From contig CAJWSE010000022.1 in the NCBI GenBank assembly GCA_913046275.1, positions 1-12,475 of the forward strand: 12,475 nt of DNA. Reading direction: 5' to 3'. The position numbers were made by a program, and so were the translations under genes. The notes below the pieces were generated by a model that saw only the letters and a list, made by a program, of their open reading frames with translations, was not told the origin of the DNA and made no database searches. This DNA is from an uncultured Phycisphaerae bacterium (GTDB taxonomy: Bacteria > Planctomycetota > Phycisphaerae > Phycisphaerales > SM1A02). Of the stretch, positions 6,676 to 12,475 are shown piece after piece; position 1 is the stretch's first letter; the number at the start of each line of letters is the position of its first letter.

Positions 6676-7855
6676 TTGTTTTTGGTTCCAAAATATATTT
6701 ACGACCGCCCCAATAAATAGGGACTTGATTCTGTAATATTGCCGCTGCATTCCAAAAAATGCTGCTGACCACCAGCCCACCAAGGGGAGAAAAAAAAGCA
6801 TATAAAAGAGGTGCACGATTCATCGTATACAACCAACCAACAACGCCAAGGTTCCCTAAAACTGCACTTATAGATAGCCAGAACAGTAACTTCGACTGAT
6901 AATATCCAAGACAAATGCCGCCCAATTCAAATAGGGGGAATAAAAAGGTAACAATGAAAGTTAGCACTGCACTCCGCCTTAGTCGGTTGACATTCCTAGT
7001 ACTCGCTTCAATATAAATCCTCGTCCAACCATTTTTGAAAGACAAAAAAGTGTCATACATCGAACAAGTCAGCATGCCATCAGCGAAAAGAACTTGTACT
7101 TTTAATTTATGTTTATGAACAAGTCGGGCAAAAGCAATATCTTCTAAAAGTTCATCTTTTACCGCTTGATGACCGCCAATATTGTCATACTCCTCTTTGA
7201 GAAATAATAAAAATTGACCATTCGCAAATGGTCTTGAACGAGATACACGATTAATTCGATCAACTGGATATTGTCGGACAAGAAAAGTGCTTGCAATTGG
7301 CTGAATGATTTTTTCAAATAATTTTGAAATTGTTAGAGAACTTAACAAGCTTAAAAGAGTGGCCCCTCTCTCTGTTGCAGAAGCAATCGCACACCGGACA
7401 AGTTCTTTATCAAATTCTGTGTCCGCATCGGTAAATAAAATCCACTTTCCAATCGCTTGATTGGCGCCAACTTGTGCTGCGTGGCATTTACCGGACCAAT
7501 CTACAGGACAATCCTTCTTTTCAATATAAATAACGCGACTATCTTCTAAAGCATGTCTTTGAATAATATTGAGTGTCTGATCTGTGCACCGATCGAGTAC
7601 AAAAATGATTTGTAAATTTTCATATGATTGCCCTCGCAGTGACTTGGCGCAGCAATCAACTACTCGTTCTTCATTGTGTGCGGGCACAACAATACTTACC
7701 AAATGTTGCTCTGGCATTGGTAGTTTTAAACCTTCTTTAATGTTAGGCTTAGTCCGTTTCATCGACCAGAGACGGAACACCATACCAAGCCATAAGCAAA
7801 GAGCTATTACGACAATAACCCCGAGAAATTGTAAAAGTAACTCGAATATAAGCAT
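6653..7855 (-). CDS. Family-2 glycosyltransferase, integral membrane
   Basis: This encodes a 400-residue GT-A fold glycosyltransferase. There is an N-terminal membrane helix (about 4-26), then the catalytic domain with VSIVVPAHNEERVV (53-66), VLDRCTDQT (87-95), the metal/nucleotide-sugar motif DADT (143-146), FANGQFLLF (210-218) and the putative catalytic-base motif LLEDIAFARL (236-245). NGWTRIYIEA (276-285) sits where processive enzymes carry QxxRW. Three hydrophobic segments follow (about 295-317, 322-343 and 348-376). The layout resembles HpnB (hopanoid-associated) and CrtQ-like enzymes acting on lipid acceptors at the inner membrane, but the acceptor cannot be read from sequence. The ATG at 7855 has no Shine-Dalgarno sequence; a CTAGGTACCAT element ends eight bases before it. 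It is divergent from the Lol permease and overlaps surE downstream. Confidence 0.88.
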   Translation of the reverse strand: MLIFELLLQFLGVIVVIALCLWLGMVFRLWSMKRTKPNIKEGLKLPMPEQHLVSIVVPAHNEERVVDCCAKSLRGQSYENLQIIFVLDRCTDQTLNIIQRHALEDSRVIYIEKKDCPVDWSGKCHAAQVGANQAIGKWILFTDADTEFDKELVRCAIASATERGATLLSLLSSLTISKLFEKIIQPIASTFLVRQYPVDRINRVSRSRPFANGQFLLFLKEEYDNIGGHQAVKDELLEDIAFARLVHKHKLKVQVLFADGMLTCSMYDTFLSFKNGWTRIYIEASTRNVNRLRRSAVLTFIVTFLFPLFELGGICLGYYQSKLLFWLSISAVLGNLGVVGWLYTMNRAPLLYAFFSPLGGLVVSSIFWNAAAILQNQVPIYWGGRKYILEPKTNANFINE

Positions 7856-7863
7856 TGGTCTGT

Positions 7864-7874
7864 ATGGTACCTAG
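7864..7874 (-). promoter_or_regulatory. CTAGGTACCAT element before the glycosyltransferase
   Basis: Read on the minus strand, CTAGGTACCAT ends eight bases before the ATG at 7855. Its TACCAT half resembles a -10 hexamer, and a weak TTGCCG lies 15 bases further upstream. It is the mirror copy of the element before the divergent Lol permease: the 8-mer CTAGGTAC is repeated exactly in inverted orientation at 8005-8012. It may be a core promoter giving a very short leader, or one half of a divergent operator pair. Confidence 0.45.
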
Positions 7875-8004
7875 TTATTGTCTTCGGCAATGTACAATAA
7901 AACATCAATACATCAAACTCATACTTTTTCAAATCACGTCTTAAGACTTATTCGCTCCAATTCCCTACAACATTATTAAATTCGTAGCACGGAACTCCGA
8001 CAAC

Positions 8005-8015
8005 CTAGGTACGAT
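8005..8015 (+). promoter_or_regulatory. CTAGGTACGAT element before the Lol-type permease
   Basis: CTAGGTACGAT ends nine bases before the GTG start at 8025. TACGAT resembles a -10 hexamer; no -35 stands out (7987-7992 is GCACGG). It shares ten of eleven bases with the divergent copy before the glycosyltransferase and its AGGTACnAT core with the gyrA upstream region. If it is a -10 element, transcription would begin within a few bases of the start codon. Confidence 0.45.
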
Positions 8016-8024
8016 TAACAATTC

Positions 8025-9830
8025 GTGTATCAAACACTGCTCACAACTCGATATCTGACAAGCAGAGTCATTCCGCTCATTGCAGTAGCTGCTGTGGCTC
8101 TTTGCGTTGCGCTTGTCATCGTAGTTGTTTCAGTGATGACTGGTTTCCTTAACATGGTTCAGTCTTCAGGTAAAACCCTAATGGGGGATGTCATTGTTTC
8201 GTACGGTATTTCAGGGATACCACATTATGACACTCTAATTCAATACCTTGAACAGGATACTGATATTTTTGCTGCTACTCCAATTGTTGAGGGCTGGGGT
8301 TTATTGCAAATGCCTTATCCAGATTCAGAATCAAAGCAAAGCGAGACTGTGCAAGTATGGGGAATCGATCCACTGTCTTTTGCGAAAGTCACATCCTTTG
8401 ACGAATCTCTTCAATGGAAAAAACCAACTGAAAATCAAAAAAGCTGGCTACTAATTGATGCGATAACTGAAAACCAAGATTTCTTGCGCGACCAACTCCC
8501 CGAAGAAGATTGGAGCCACCTTGCACTTTTAGTGAACACCGCATCACGCGAAATGAATTATAAAGAAACAAGAATCTGGCAAGAGGTCCAGGAATTTCTA
8601 CCAAGCATGCTGTGGAATCATCTTCTCTCGTTTGATGAGCGGCTAAGTACTCCAGAGCGATTACTCCATCAAGGATTGACTCTATCAACAAATGGTGTTG
8701 ATGGAATTGTTTCAGGTCTTCATGTTTCAGAGGGGAATGAGCGACAAAAAGATGGTACTTACCAAGTCATTCGAAATGACTATTGGTGGCTTCCTCGTTA
8801 TAAAGGGACACTCACAATGCTTCCTGTTGATAATCAAGGCGGGGTTATTGAGCCAGAGTCTGTAATTATGCCATTTGTAAATGAGTTTCAGTCCGGGGTG
8901 TTTATGATTGACGAATCACGGGTGTTTGTCCCTATTCAAATCACACAGAAATTGCTTCATCTTGATGAAGCAGAGGTTATTAACATCGATGACCCATCAG
9001 AAGTTTTAGGTAAAGATCCCGCTAGAGCAACGAGCATATTAGTTCGCGGAATGCCTAATGTAGACGCTGATGATTTAAGAGAAAAGGTAAAGCATTTATA
9101 TAGCGGATTCCTTGACAATATTCCTGATAAAACTATCGTATTTCCTCCTTTAGATAATGACCCTGGACTAACTATAAATACTTGGGAAGAACAGCAAAGA
9201 CGTTTTACTGGTCCAGTGGAAAAAGAACGTGAGCTAATGAGAACTTTGTTTTCAATTGTATACTTAGTTGTTGCAGCACTCATACTTTCAATTTTCTGGT
9301 CGATTGTTTTTGAGAAAACTAGGGATATAGGAATTCTTCGAAGCATTGGCGCATCACGTGCATCTATTGTTTGGATCTTCTTGCAGTACAGTTTAGTTAT
9401 TGGAATTGCTGGAAGCGCTCTTGGACTTTGCTTAGGATGGTTTATTACAAAAAAGATCAATACGATTCACGAAATAATGGGTACCCCGCCAATTGGATTT
9501 GCATTTGGATCACTTGCATTGGCTGCCATTATGGCCCTCATGACAATAGCGAAAGCGAGAAAGGGTTTTGTATTACCAATTGTGCTTGGATCACTTGGAT
9601 TTCTTACCTTTGGGGGCATTGGCGCTCTAGTCTTATTCGTTCGGCACATTGGAGGACTTGTAATTTGGGATGCCTCAGTGTACTACTTCTCCATTATTCC
9701 AAATGAAGTTGATTGGCCTTCCAGTATTGCAACAGTTGGAGGTGCGATTCTATTCTGCTTACTTGGCGCAGTCATTCCTGCAGCAAAAGCTGCCGATACA
9801 GATCCTGTGAAGGCGCTTCGGCATGAATAA
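8025..9830 (+). CDS. LolC/LolE-type ABC transporter permease (FtsX superfamily), enlarged
   Basis: The 601-residue product, starting at GTG, is a permease of the lipoprotein-release (LolC/E) branch. The N-terminus MYQTLLTTRYLTSRVIPLIAVAAV with one helix (about 17-38) and SVMTGF is typical. A large periplasmic domain (about 40-405) follows, then the FtsX core: helix 407-428, the cytoplasmic coupling segment FEKTRDIGILRSIGAS (429-444), helix 452-474, the periplasmic YYFSIIPNEVDW (553-564) and a final helix 566-588 ending in [16 protein letters not shown]. Known LolC/E proteins have about 400 residues and four helices. This one has a periplasmic domain of about 365 residues and an extra hydrophobic hairpin (about 488-540) with a basic KARK turn. 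It overlaps its ATPase gene by 8 bases. Only one permease gene is present, so a homodimer or a distant partner is implied. The expected role is moving lipoproteins (or another lipid substrate) out of the inner membrane. Confidence 0.85.
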   Translation: MYQTLLTTRYLTSRVIPLIAVAAVALCVALVIVVVSVMTGFLNMVQSSGKTLMGDVIVSYGISGIPHYDTLIQYLEQDTDIFAATPIVEGWGLLQMPYPDSESKQSETVQVWGIDPLSFAKVTSFDESLQWKKPTENQKSWLLIDAITENQDFLRDQLPEEDWSHLALLVNTASREMNYKETRIWQEVQEFLPSMLWNHLLSFDERLSTPERLLHQGLTLSTNGVDGIVSGLHVSEGNERQKDGTYQVIRNDYWWLPRYKGTLTMLPVDNQGGVIEPESVIMPFVNEFQSGVFMIDESRVFVPIQITQKLLHLDEAEVINIDDPSEVLGKDPARATSILVRGMPNVDADDLREKVKHLYSGFLDNIPDKTIVFPPLDNDPGLTINTWEEQQRRFTGPVEKERELMRTLFSIVYLVVAALILSIFWSIVFEKTRDIGILRSIGASRASIVWIFLQYSLVIGIAGSALGLCLGWFITKKINTIHEIMGTPPIGFAFGSLALAAIMALMTIAKARKGFVLPIVLGSLGFLTFGGIGALVLFVRHIGGLVIWDASVYYFSIIPNEVDWPSSIATVGGAILFCLLGAVIPAAKAADTDPVKALRHE

Positions 9831-10527
9831 TAGATTCCTTTTAGAAGGCAATAATTTAAAAAAAACATACCTGCTTGGTCGTACGGAAGTACCCGTCCTG
9901 CATGGTGCTTCACTTGGTGTTGAAGAAGGCCAGTGGGTAACAATTCTTGGTTCAAGTGGTTCTGGAAAATCAACAATGCTCCATCTCCTCGGTGGGCTCG
10001 ATAAGCCAAATTTAGATGGTGGCGAAGTTCTCTTTAGAGGAAAATCTGTTTGGAAGCAATCAAATCGAAAAATTAATCAATACCGCAACAATGACATTGG
10101 GTTTGTCTTCCAATTTTATCACCTACTTCCAGAACTCACTGTATTAGAAAATACAGTTCTACCAACAATGCTCAACATGCGTTCTTCTGGTGCTAGAGAA
10201 CGCGCTACGGCTTTGCTTGAAAAATTTAATTTAGGGCATAGATTAAATCACCGACCAAGAGAACTCTCTGGTGGAGAAAGGCAGCGTGCTGCTATCGCAA
10301 GAGCTCTAGTCAATGAGCCTAGCGTGCTTCTTGCCGATGAGCCAACAGGAAACCTTGATGAGGAGACAGGAAAGGAAATTCTGGACGTTCTTTCAAATCT
10401 GCATGACAATGGATTGACGGTTATTTTGGTGACTCATAACAAAGAAATAGCAGGGCGAGGCAACAAGATTGTGCACCTTCGGCACGGTGCTATTCAACAT
10501 ACCGCCACTTTGGCACAATCAACCTGA
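9823..10527 (+). CDS. lolD: LolD-type ABC transporter ATPase
   Basis: The 234-residue product is an ABC ATPase of the LolD/MacB/FtsE group. It has Walker [10 protein letters not shown] (43-51), Q-loop Q97 in [17 protein letters not shown], signature LSGGERQ (148-154), Walker [13 protein letters not shown] (168-179) with catalytic E173, and the switch histidine H205 in [27 protein letters not shown] is the characteristic Q-loop neighbourhood of this group. It would power the adjacent permease at the cytoplasmic face. The ATG lies inside the end of the permease gene (8-base overlap), with an AAGG-containing stretch about ten bases upstream as a weak Shine-Dalgarno sequence. The last ten residues are unlike the family and probably unstructured. 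A terminator hairpin follows 22 bases after the stop. The LolD label follows its partner's class; MacB-like roles are not excluded. Confidence 0.9.
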   Translation: MNNRFLLEGNNLKKTYLLGRTEVPVLHGASLGVEEGQWVTILGSSGSGKSTMLHLLGGLDKPNLDGGEVLFRGKSVWKQSNRKINQYRNNDIGFVFQFYHLLPELTVLENTVLPTMLNMRSSGARERATALLEKFNLGHRLNHRPRELSGGERQRAAIARALVNEPSVLLADEPTGNLDEETGKEILDVLSNLHDNGLTVILVTHNKEIAGRGNKIVHLRHGAIQHTATLAQST

Positions 10528-10549
10528 AAACAGAGTAATTTAAAGCCCT

Positions 10550-10582
10550 AAAAAGTCCTTTTTTATGCTTTAAGGACCTTTT
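10550..10582 (+). terminator. Intrinsic terminator after the Lol operon
   Basis: AAAAAGTCCTT (10550-10560) pairs with AAGGACCTTTT (10572-10582) with one mismatch, leaving an 11-base AT-rich loop. The 3' arm ends in a short T run (TTTT, 10579-10582) that is part of the stem, so on the minus strand the A-rich left arm would act likewise. It separates lolD from the clpC promoter region. A competing 7-bp inverted repeat (TTAAAGC at 10540-10546 with GCTTTAA at 10567-10573) overlaps it. Confidence 0.65.
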
Positions 10583-10595
10583 CCATGATAATTTC

Positions 10596-10606
10596 GAGAA
10601 GTTCTC
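10596..10606. promoter_or_regulatory. GAGAAGTTCTC palindrome upstream of clpC
   Basis: This is a perfect 11-bp palindrome (GAGAA-G-TTCTC) with two further matching T/A pairs outside one mismatch. It lies five bases upstream of the GG of the sigma-54-like -24 element, a suitable place for a repressor or activator operator. It matches neither CIRCE nor the CtsR heptamer repeat. The regulator is unknown. Confidence 0.35.
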
Positions 10607-10609
10607 AAA

Positions 10610-10625
10610 TGGAACGCAAGTTGCT
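10610..10625 (+). promoter_or_regulatory. Sigma-54-like promoter (-24/-12) upstream of clpC
   Basis: TGGAACGCAAGTTGCT matches the sigma-54 consensus TGGCACG-N4-TTGCW at all positions but one (C to A), with the invariant GG (10611-10612) and GC (10623-10624) at the correct spacing. Transcription would start near 10636, putting both downstream hairpins in the leader. The string also contains the small palindrome GCAAGTTGC (10616-10624), and a TATATA at 10633-10638 could be a sigma-70 -10 with no convincing -35, so the promoter class is unproven. Confidence 0.4.
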
Positions 10626-10639
10626 CCGATTGTATATAC

Positions 10640-10662
10640 AGGCGCTCCTTGTTTTTGCGCCT
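10640..10662 (+). promoter_or_regulatory. Hairpin 1 in the putative clpC leader
   Basis: AGGCGC (10640-10645) and GCGCCT (10657-10662) form a perfect 6-bp GC-rich stem around an 11-base loop containing five T residues. It lies just after the predicted transcription start and could be a leader structure or part of a protein-binding site. Confidence 0.45.
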
Positions 10663-10673
10663 TAAATGCACAT

Positions 10674-10690
10674 CCCGCATATCATGCGGG
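10674..10690 (+). promoter_or_regulatory. Hairpin 2 beside the clpC ribosome-binding site
   Basis: CCCGCAT (10674-10680) and ATGCGGG (10684-10690) form a perfect 7-bp stem with a three-base ATC loop. The stem ends one base before the GGAG Shine-Dalgarno sequence (10692-10695) of clpC. The right arm contains an ATG in a different frame from clpC. The position suits translational or transcript-stability control, or a DNA operator. Confidence 0.5.
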
Positions 10691-10704
10691 CGGAGAACCG
10701 AATT

Positions 10705-12475
10705 ATGTTTGAACGACTCACAGATCGCGCACGAAAAGTCATGGCTCTTGCAAACCAAGAAGCTCAACGCTTTAACCACGAATATATTGGCACCGAGCAT
10801 ATTTTGCTCGGTCTTGTCAAAGAGGGATCGGGAGTCGGTGCGAATGTATTAAAACACCTTGAAATCGATCTTAGAAAAGTTCGCTTAGAGGTTGAAAAAT
10901 TAGTCAAAAGTGGTCCTGATATGGTCACTATGGGCAAACTACCCCAAACACCTCGAGCGAAAAAAGTAATCGAGTACGCGATTGAAGAAGCGCGATCCTT
11001 AAACCACAACTATGTTGGTACAGAGCACTTGCTTTTAGGTCTGCTCCGTGAGCAAGATGGCGTTGCCGCACAAGTTTTAATGAACCTAGGCCTCAAACTT
11101 GAAGATGTTCGCGAAGAAGTACTCAATCTTCTAGGAGCAGGAGTAGGCCAAATTGAAGACATAGAAGATGAGGGCTCTGAAACACCGAGTGGTGATGCAC
11201 CGAGCCCATCACCTCGCCGAGGGAAAAGCAAGACTCCAGCACTTGATAGTTTTGGTCGTGACCTGACTGAACTAGCAAAAAAAGATGAACTCGATCCTGT
11301 CATTGGACGCTACAAAGAAATTGAACGGCTAGTTCAAATTCTTTGTCGAAGAACAAAGAATAATCCTGTTCTTCTTGGTGAAGCAGGCGTTGGAAAAACT
11401 GCAATTATTGAAGGCCTAGCACAACGAATCATCGAAGGTGAAGTTCCTGACCTACTTCATGATCGACGAGTTGTGGTCCTAGACCTAGCAATGATGGTTG
11501 CAGGCACAAAATACCGCGGGCAATTTGAAGAACGTATAAAAGCCGTGATGAATGAAGTTAAACGCGCTAAGAACATACTGTTATTCATTGATGAACTCCA
11601 TACACTGGTTGGAGCAGGCGGTGCTGAAGGAGCAATCGATGCATCCAATGTACTTAAGCCAGCACTTTCACGAGGCGAAATCCAATGCATTGGTGCGACA
11701 ACTTTTGATGAATACCGCAAATACATCGAAAAAGATAACGCGCTTGAGCGACGCTTTCAATCTATTGTTGTAAACCCACCAAGCAACGAAGACACGGTCG
11801 AAATATTAAAAGGACTGCGAGAACGATATGAAAAACACCACCGTGTTAAATTTACTGATGATGCTATACGCGCTTCTGTTGATTTATCTAATCGATACAT
11901 CTCTGATCGAGTCCAGCCAGACAAGTCTATTGATGTAATAGACGAAGCGGGTGCACGAGTCCGATTAAAATCAATGACTAAACCCCCTTCAATGGCGGAT
12001 ATTGAAGAGCAACTCGAACTTCTTAAAGTGAAAAAAGATGATGCTGTGAAAAATGCTGACTATGAAGCTGCAGCTTCTCTTCGTGATGAAGCAGAACAAC
12101 TTCGTCAGAAAAAAGATGGATTGCAAAAAGAATGGCGCGAACAAATGAACGAAATCACCGCCGAAGTTGATGAGGACATTATCGCTGAAGTAGTTTCGAG
12201 CATGACAGGTGTGCCACTTACGAGACTTGAAGAAGCAGAATCACAACGACTCTTGCAACTTGAAGACGAACTGCACCGAACCGTCATCAGCCAGCACGAC
12301 GGCATTACACAAATTGCGAAAGCAATTCGTAAATCCCGAAGTGGCCTTAAAGATCCAAACCGGCCGATGGGCTCCTTCTTATTCTTGGGTCCAACTGGTG
12401 TTGGTAAAACCTTGCTTGCAAAAGCACTCGCTGAATTTATGTTTGGTGATGCGGACTCACTAGTTCACCTTGACA
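10705..12475 (+). CDS. clpC: ATP-dependent unfoldase ClpC (partial, runs off the right edge)
   Basis: The frame stays open for 590 codons to the end of the window; full-length ClpC is usually about 810-850 residues, so roughly the last 220-260 are missing. ClpC unfolds proteins for ClpP in the cytoplasm. The N-domain carries two Clp repeats ([20 protein letters not shown] with [11 protein letters not shown], then [12 protein letters not shown] with [12 protein letters not shown]), followed by an acidic/proline-serine linker (about 146-178). AAA-1 has Walker A GEAGVGKT (225-232) and Walker B LLFIDELH (E297). A UVR/middle domain lies near 433-470 ([14 protein letters not shown]), the hallmark separating ClpC from ClpA and ClpB. 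AAA-2 begins with GPTGVGKT (562-569). The ClpP-docking loop is beyond the window. The ATG is preceded by GGAG with nine bases of spacing. No CIRCE or CtsR site was seen; instead there is a sigma-54-like promoter and two hairpins. Confidence 0.96.
   Translation, partial: MFERLTDRARKVMALANQEAQRFNHEYIGTEHILLGLVKEGSGVGANVLKHLEIDLRKVRLEVEKLVKSGPDMVTMGKLPQTPRAKKVIEYAIEEARSLNHNYVGTEHLLLGLLREQDGVAAQVLMNLGLKLEDVREEVLNLLGAGVGQIEDIEDEGSETPSGDAPSPSPRRGKSKTPALDSFGRDLTELAKKDELDPVIGRYKEIERLVQILCRRTKNNPVLLGEAGVGKTAIIEGLAQRIIEGEVPDLLHDRRVVVLDLAMMVAGTKYRGQFEERIKAVMNEVKRAKNILLFIDELHTLVGAGGAEGAIDASNVLKPALSRGEIQCIGATTFDEYRKYIEKDNALERRFQSIVVNPPSNEDTVEILKGLRERYEKHHRVKFTDDAIRASVDLSNRYISDRVQPDKSIDVIDEAGARVRLKSMTKPPSMADIEEQLELLKVKKDDAVKNADYEAAASLRDEAEQLRQKKDGLQKEWREQMNEITAEVDEDIIAEVVSSMTGVPLTRLEEAESQRLLQLEDELHRTVISQHDGITQIAKAIRKSRSGLKDPNRPMGSFLFLGPTGVGKTLLAKALAEFMFGDADSLVHLD

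Larger units (their letters stand above)
7856..8024. promoter_or_regulatory. Divergent intergenic region between glycosyltransferase and Lol permease
   Basis: This 169-base AT-rich region separates two divergent genes and must hold both promoters. The only clear structure is an 8-bp perfect inverted repeat at its two ends, GTACCTAG (7867-7874) and CTAGGTAC (8005-8012), placed 11 and 12 bases from the respective start codons. The middle holds no open frame, hairpin or tandem repeat that I could support. Confidence 0.6.

Noticed and set aside
6676..6816. Upstream extension of surE by 47 residues
   Set aside because: The extension is hydrophobic read-through of the glycosyltransferase's 3' end in another frame; SurE homology begins exactly at MRILLTNDDG.
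7878..7898. TTGTCT and TACAAT as a plus-strand promoter in the divergent region
   Set aside because: The spacer is only nine bases and the site is over 120 bases from the permease start, so it is unlikely to be a normal promoter pair.
8957..9649. Minus-strand open frames opposite the Lol permease
   Set aside because: They are long only because the sense gene lacks certain codons; no motif, and they lie wholly inside a supported gene.
10528..10704. CIRCE or CtsR operator for clpC
   Set aside because: No TTAGCACTC-N9-GAGTGCTAA and no GGTCAAA-type direct repeat could be found in this interval.
10570..11726. Minus-strand open frames opposite clpC and its promoter region
   Set aside because: They are shadow frames with serine-rich, low-information translations; the plus strand encodes conserved Clp N-domain and AAA sequence.
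1..12475. CRISPR array, insertion sequence, attachment site, tRNA or rRNA
   Set aside because: No regularly spaced repeats, transposase or integrase frames, terminal repeats or cloverleaf-like segments were seen; nearly all sequence is accounted for by ordinary genes.

Overview
The window looks like a chromosomal, housekeeping-rich segment from a Gram-negative, LPS-making bacterium of modest GC content (low-to-mid 40s percent by eye). The combination of lpxI, a large GyrA with a QSRGGKG repeat in its beta-pinwheel, a ClpC-type (UVR-containing) unfoldase, an ExbD/TonB-like pair and a LolC/E-type permease starting MYxxLLxxRYLxSR is most like Planctomycetota, perhaps a marine Phycisphaerae relative. 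This placement is inference from protein style, not a database result. No mobile element, prophage, tRNA, rRNA or CRISPR array was seen.

Layout. Positions 1-1533 (+) form a tightly overlapped cluster: the tail of an unidentified gene, lpxI (lipid A pathway pyrophosphatase), and a TlyA/FtsJ-type 2'-O-ribose methyltransferase that lacks the usual S4 RNA-binding domain. Next come gyrA (1598-4213) and a compact trio (4255-5887): a STAS protein, an ExbD/TolR proton-channel subunit and a TonB-like periplasmic protein. On the minus strand, convergent with the trio, lie a family-2 membrane glycosyltransferase and surE (7855 down to 5890), overlapping by 23 bases. Divergent from the glycosyltransferase is a lipoprotein-export-type ABC transporter (permease 8025-9830, ATPase 9823-10527). 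A terminator follows, then a regulatory region rich in inverted repeats, then clpC (from 10705), which runs off the right edge.

How the genes fit together. Most serve the envelope (lipid A synthesis, energy-coupling to the outer membrane, lipoprotein release, membrane glycosyl transfer). The rest are information processing (GyrA, rRNA methylation) and proteostasis or stress (ClpC, SurE).

Most interesting non-coding signals. (1) A shared AGGTACnAT element lies just upstream of gyrA, the glycosyltransferase and the Lol permease, with a weaker CGGTATCCT version before the STAS gene. In three of the four cases it sits only 6-9 bases before the start codon, which suggests a lineage-specific -10 promoter element and leaderless or near-leaderless mRNAs. 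(2) The clpC upstream region has a sigma-54-like -24/-12 match, an adjacent 11-bp palindrome and two perfect hairpins in the predicted leader. Neither the CIRCE nor the CtsR operator was seen there. I found no clearly novel multi-gene system. The STAS-ExbD-TonB trio without ExbB and the enlarged Lol permease with an extra membrane hairpin are the most unusual protein-level items.
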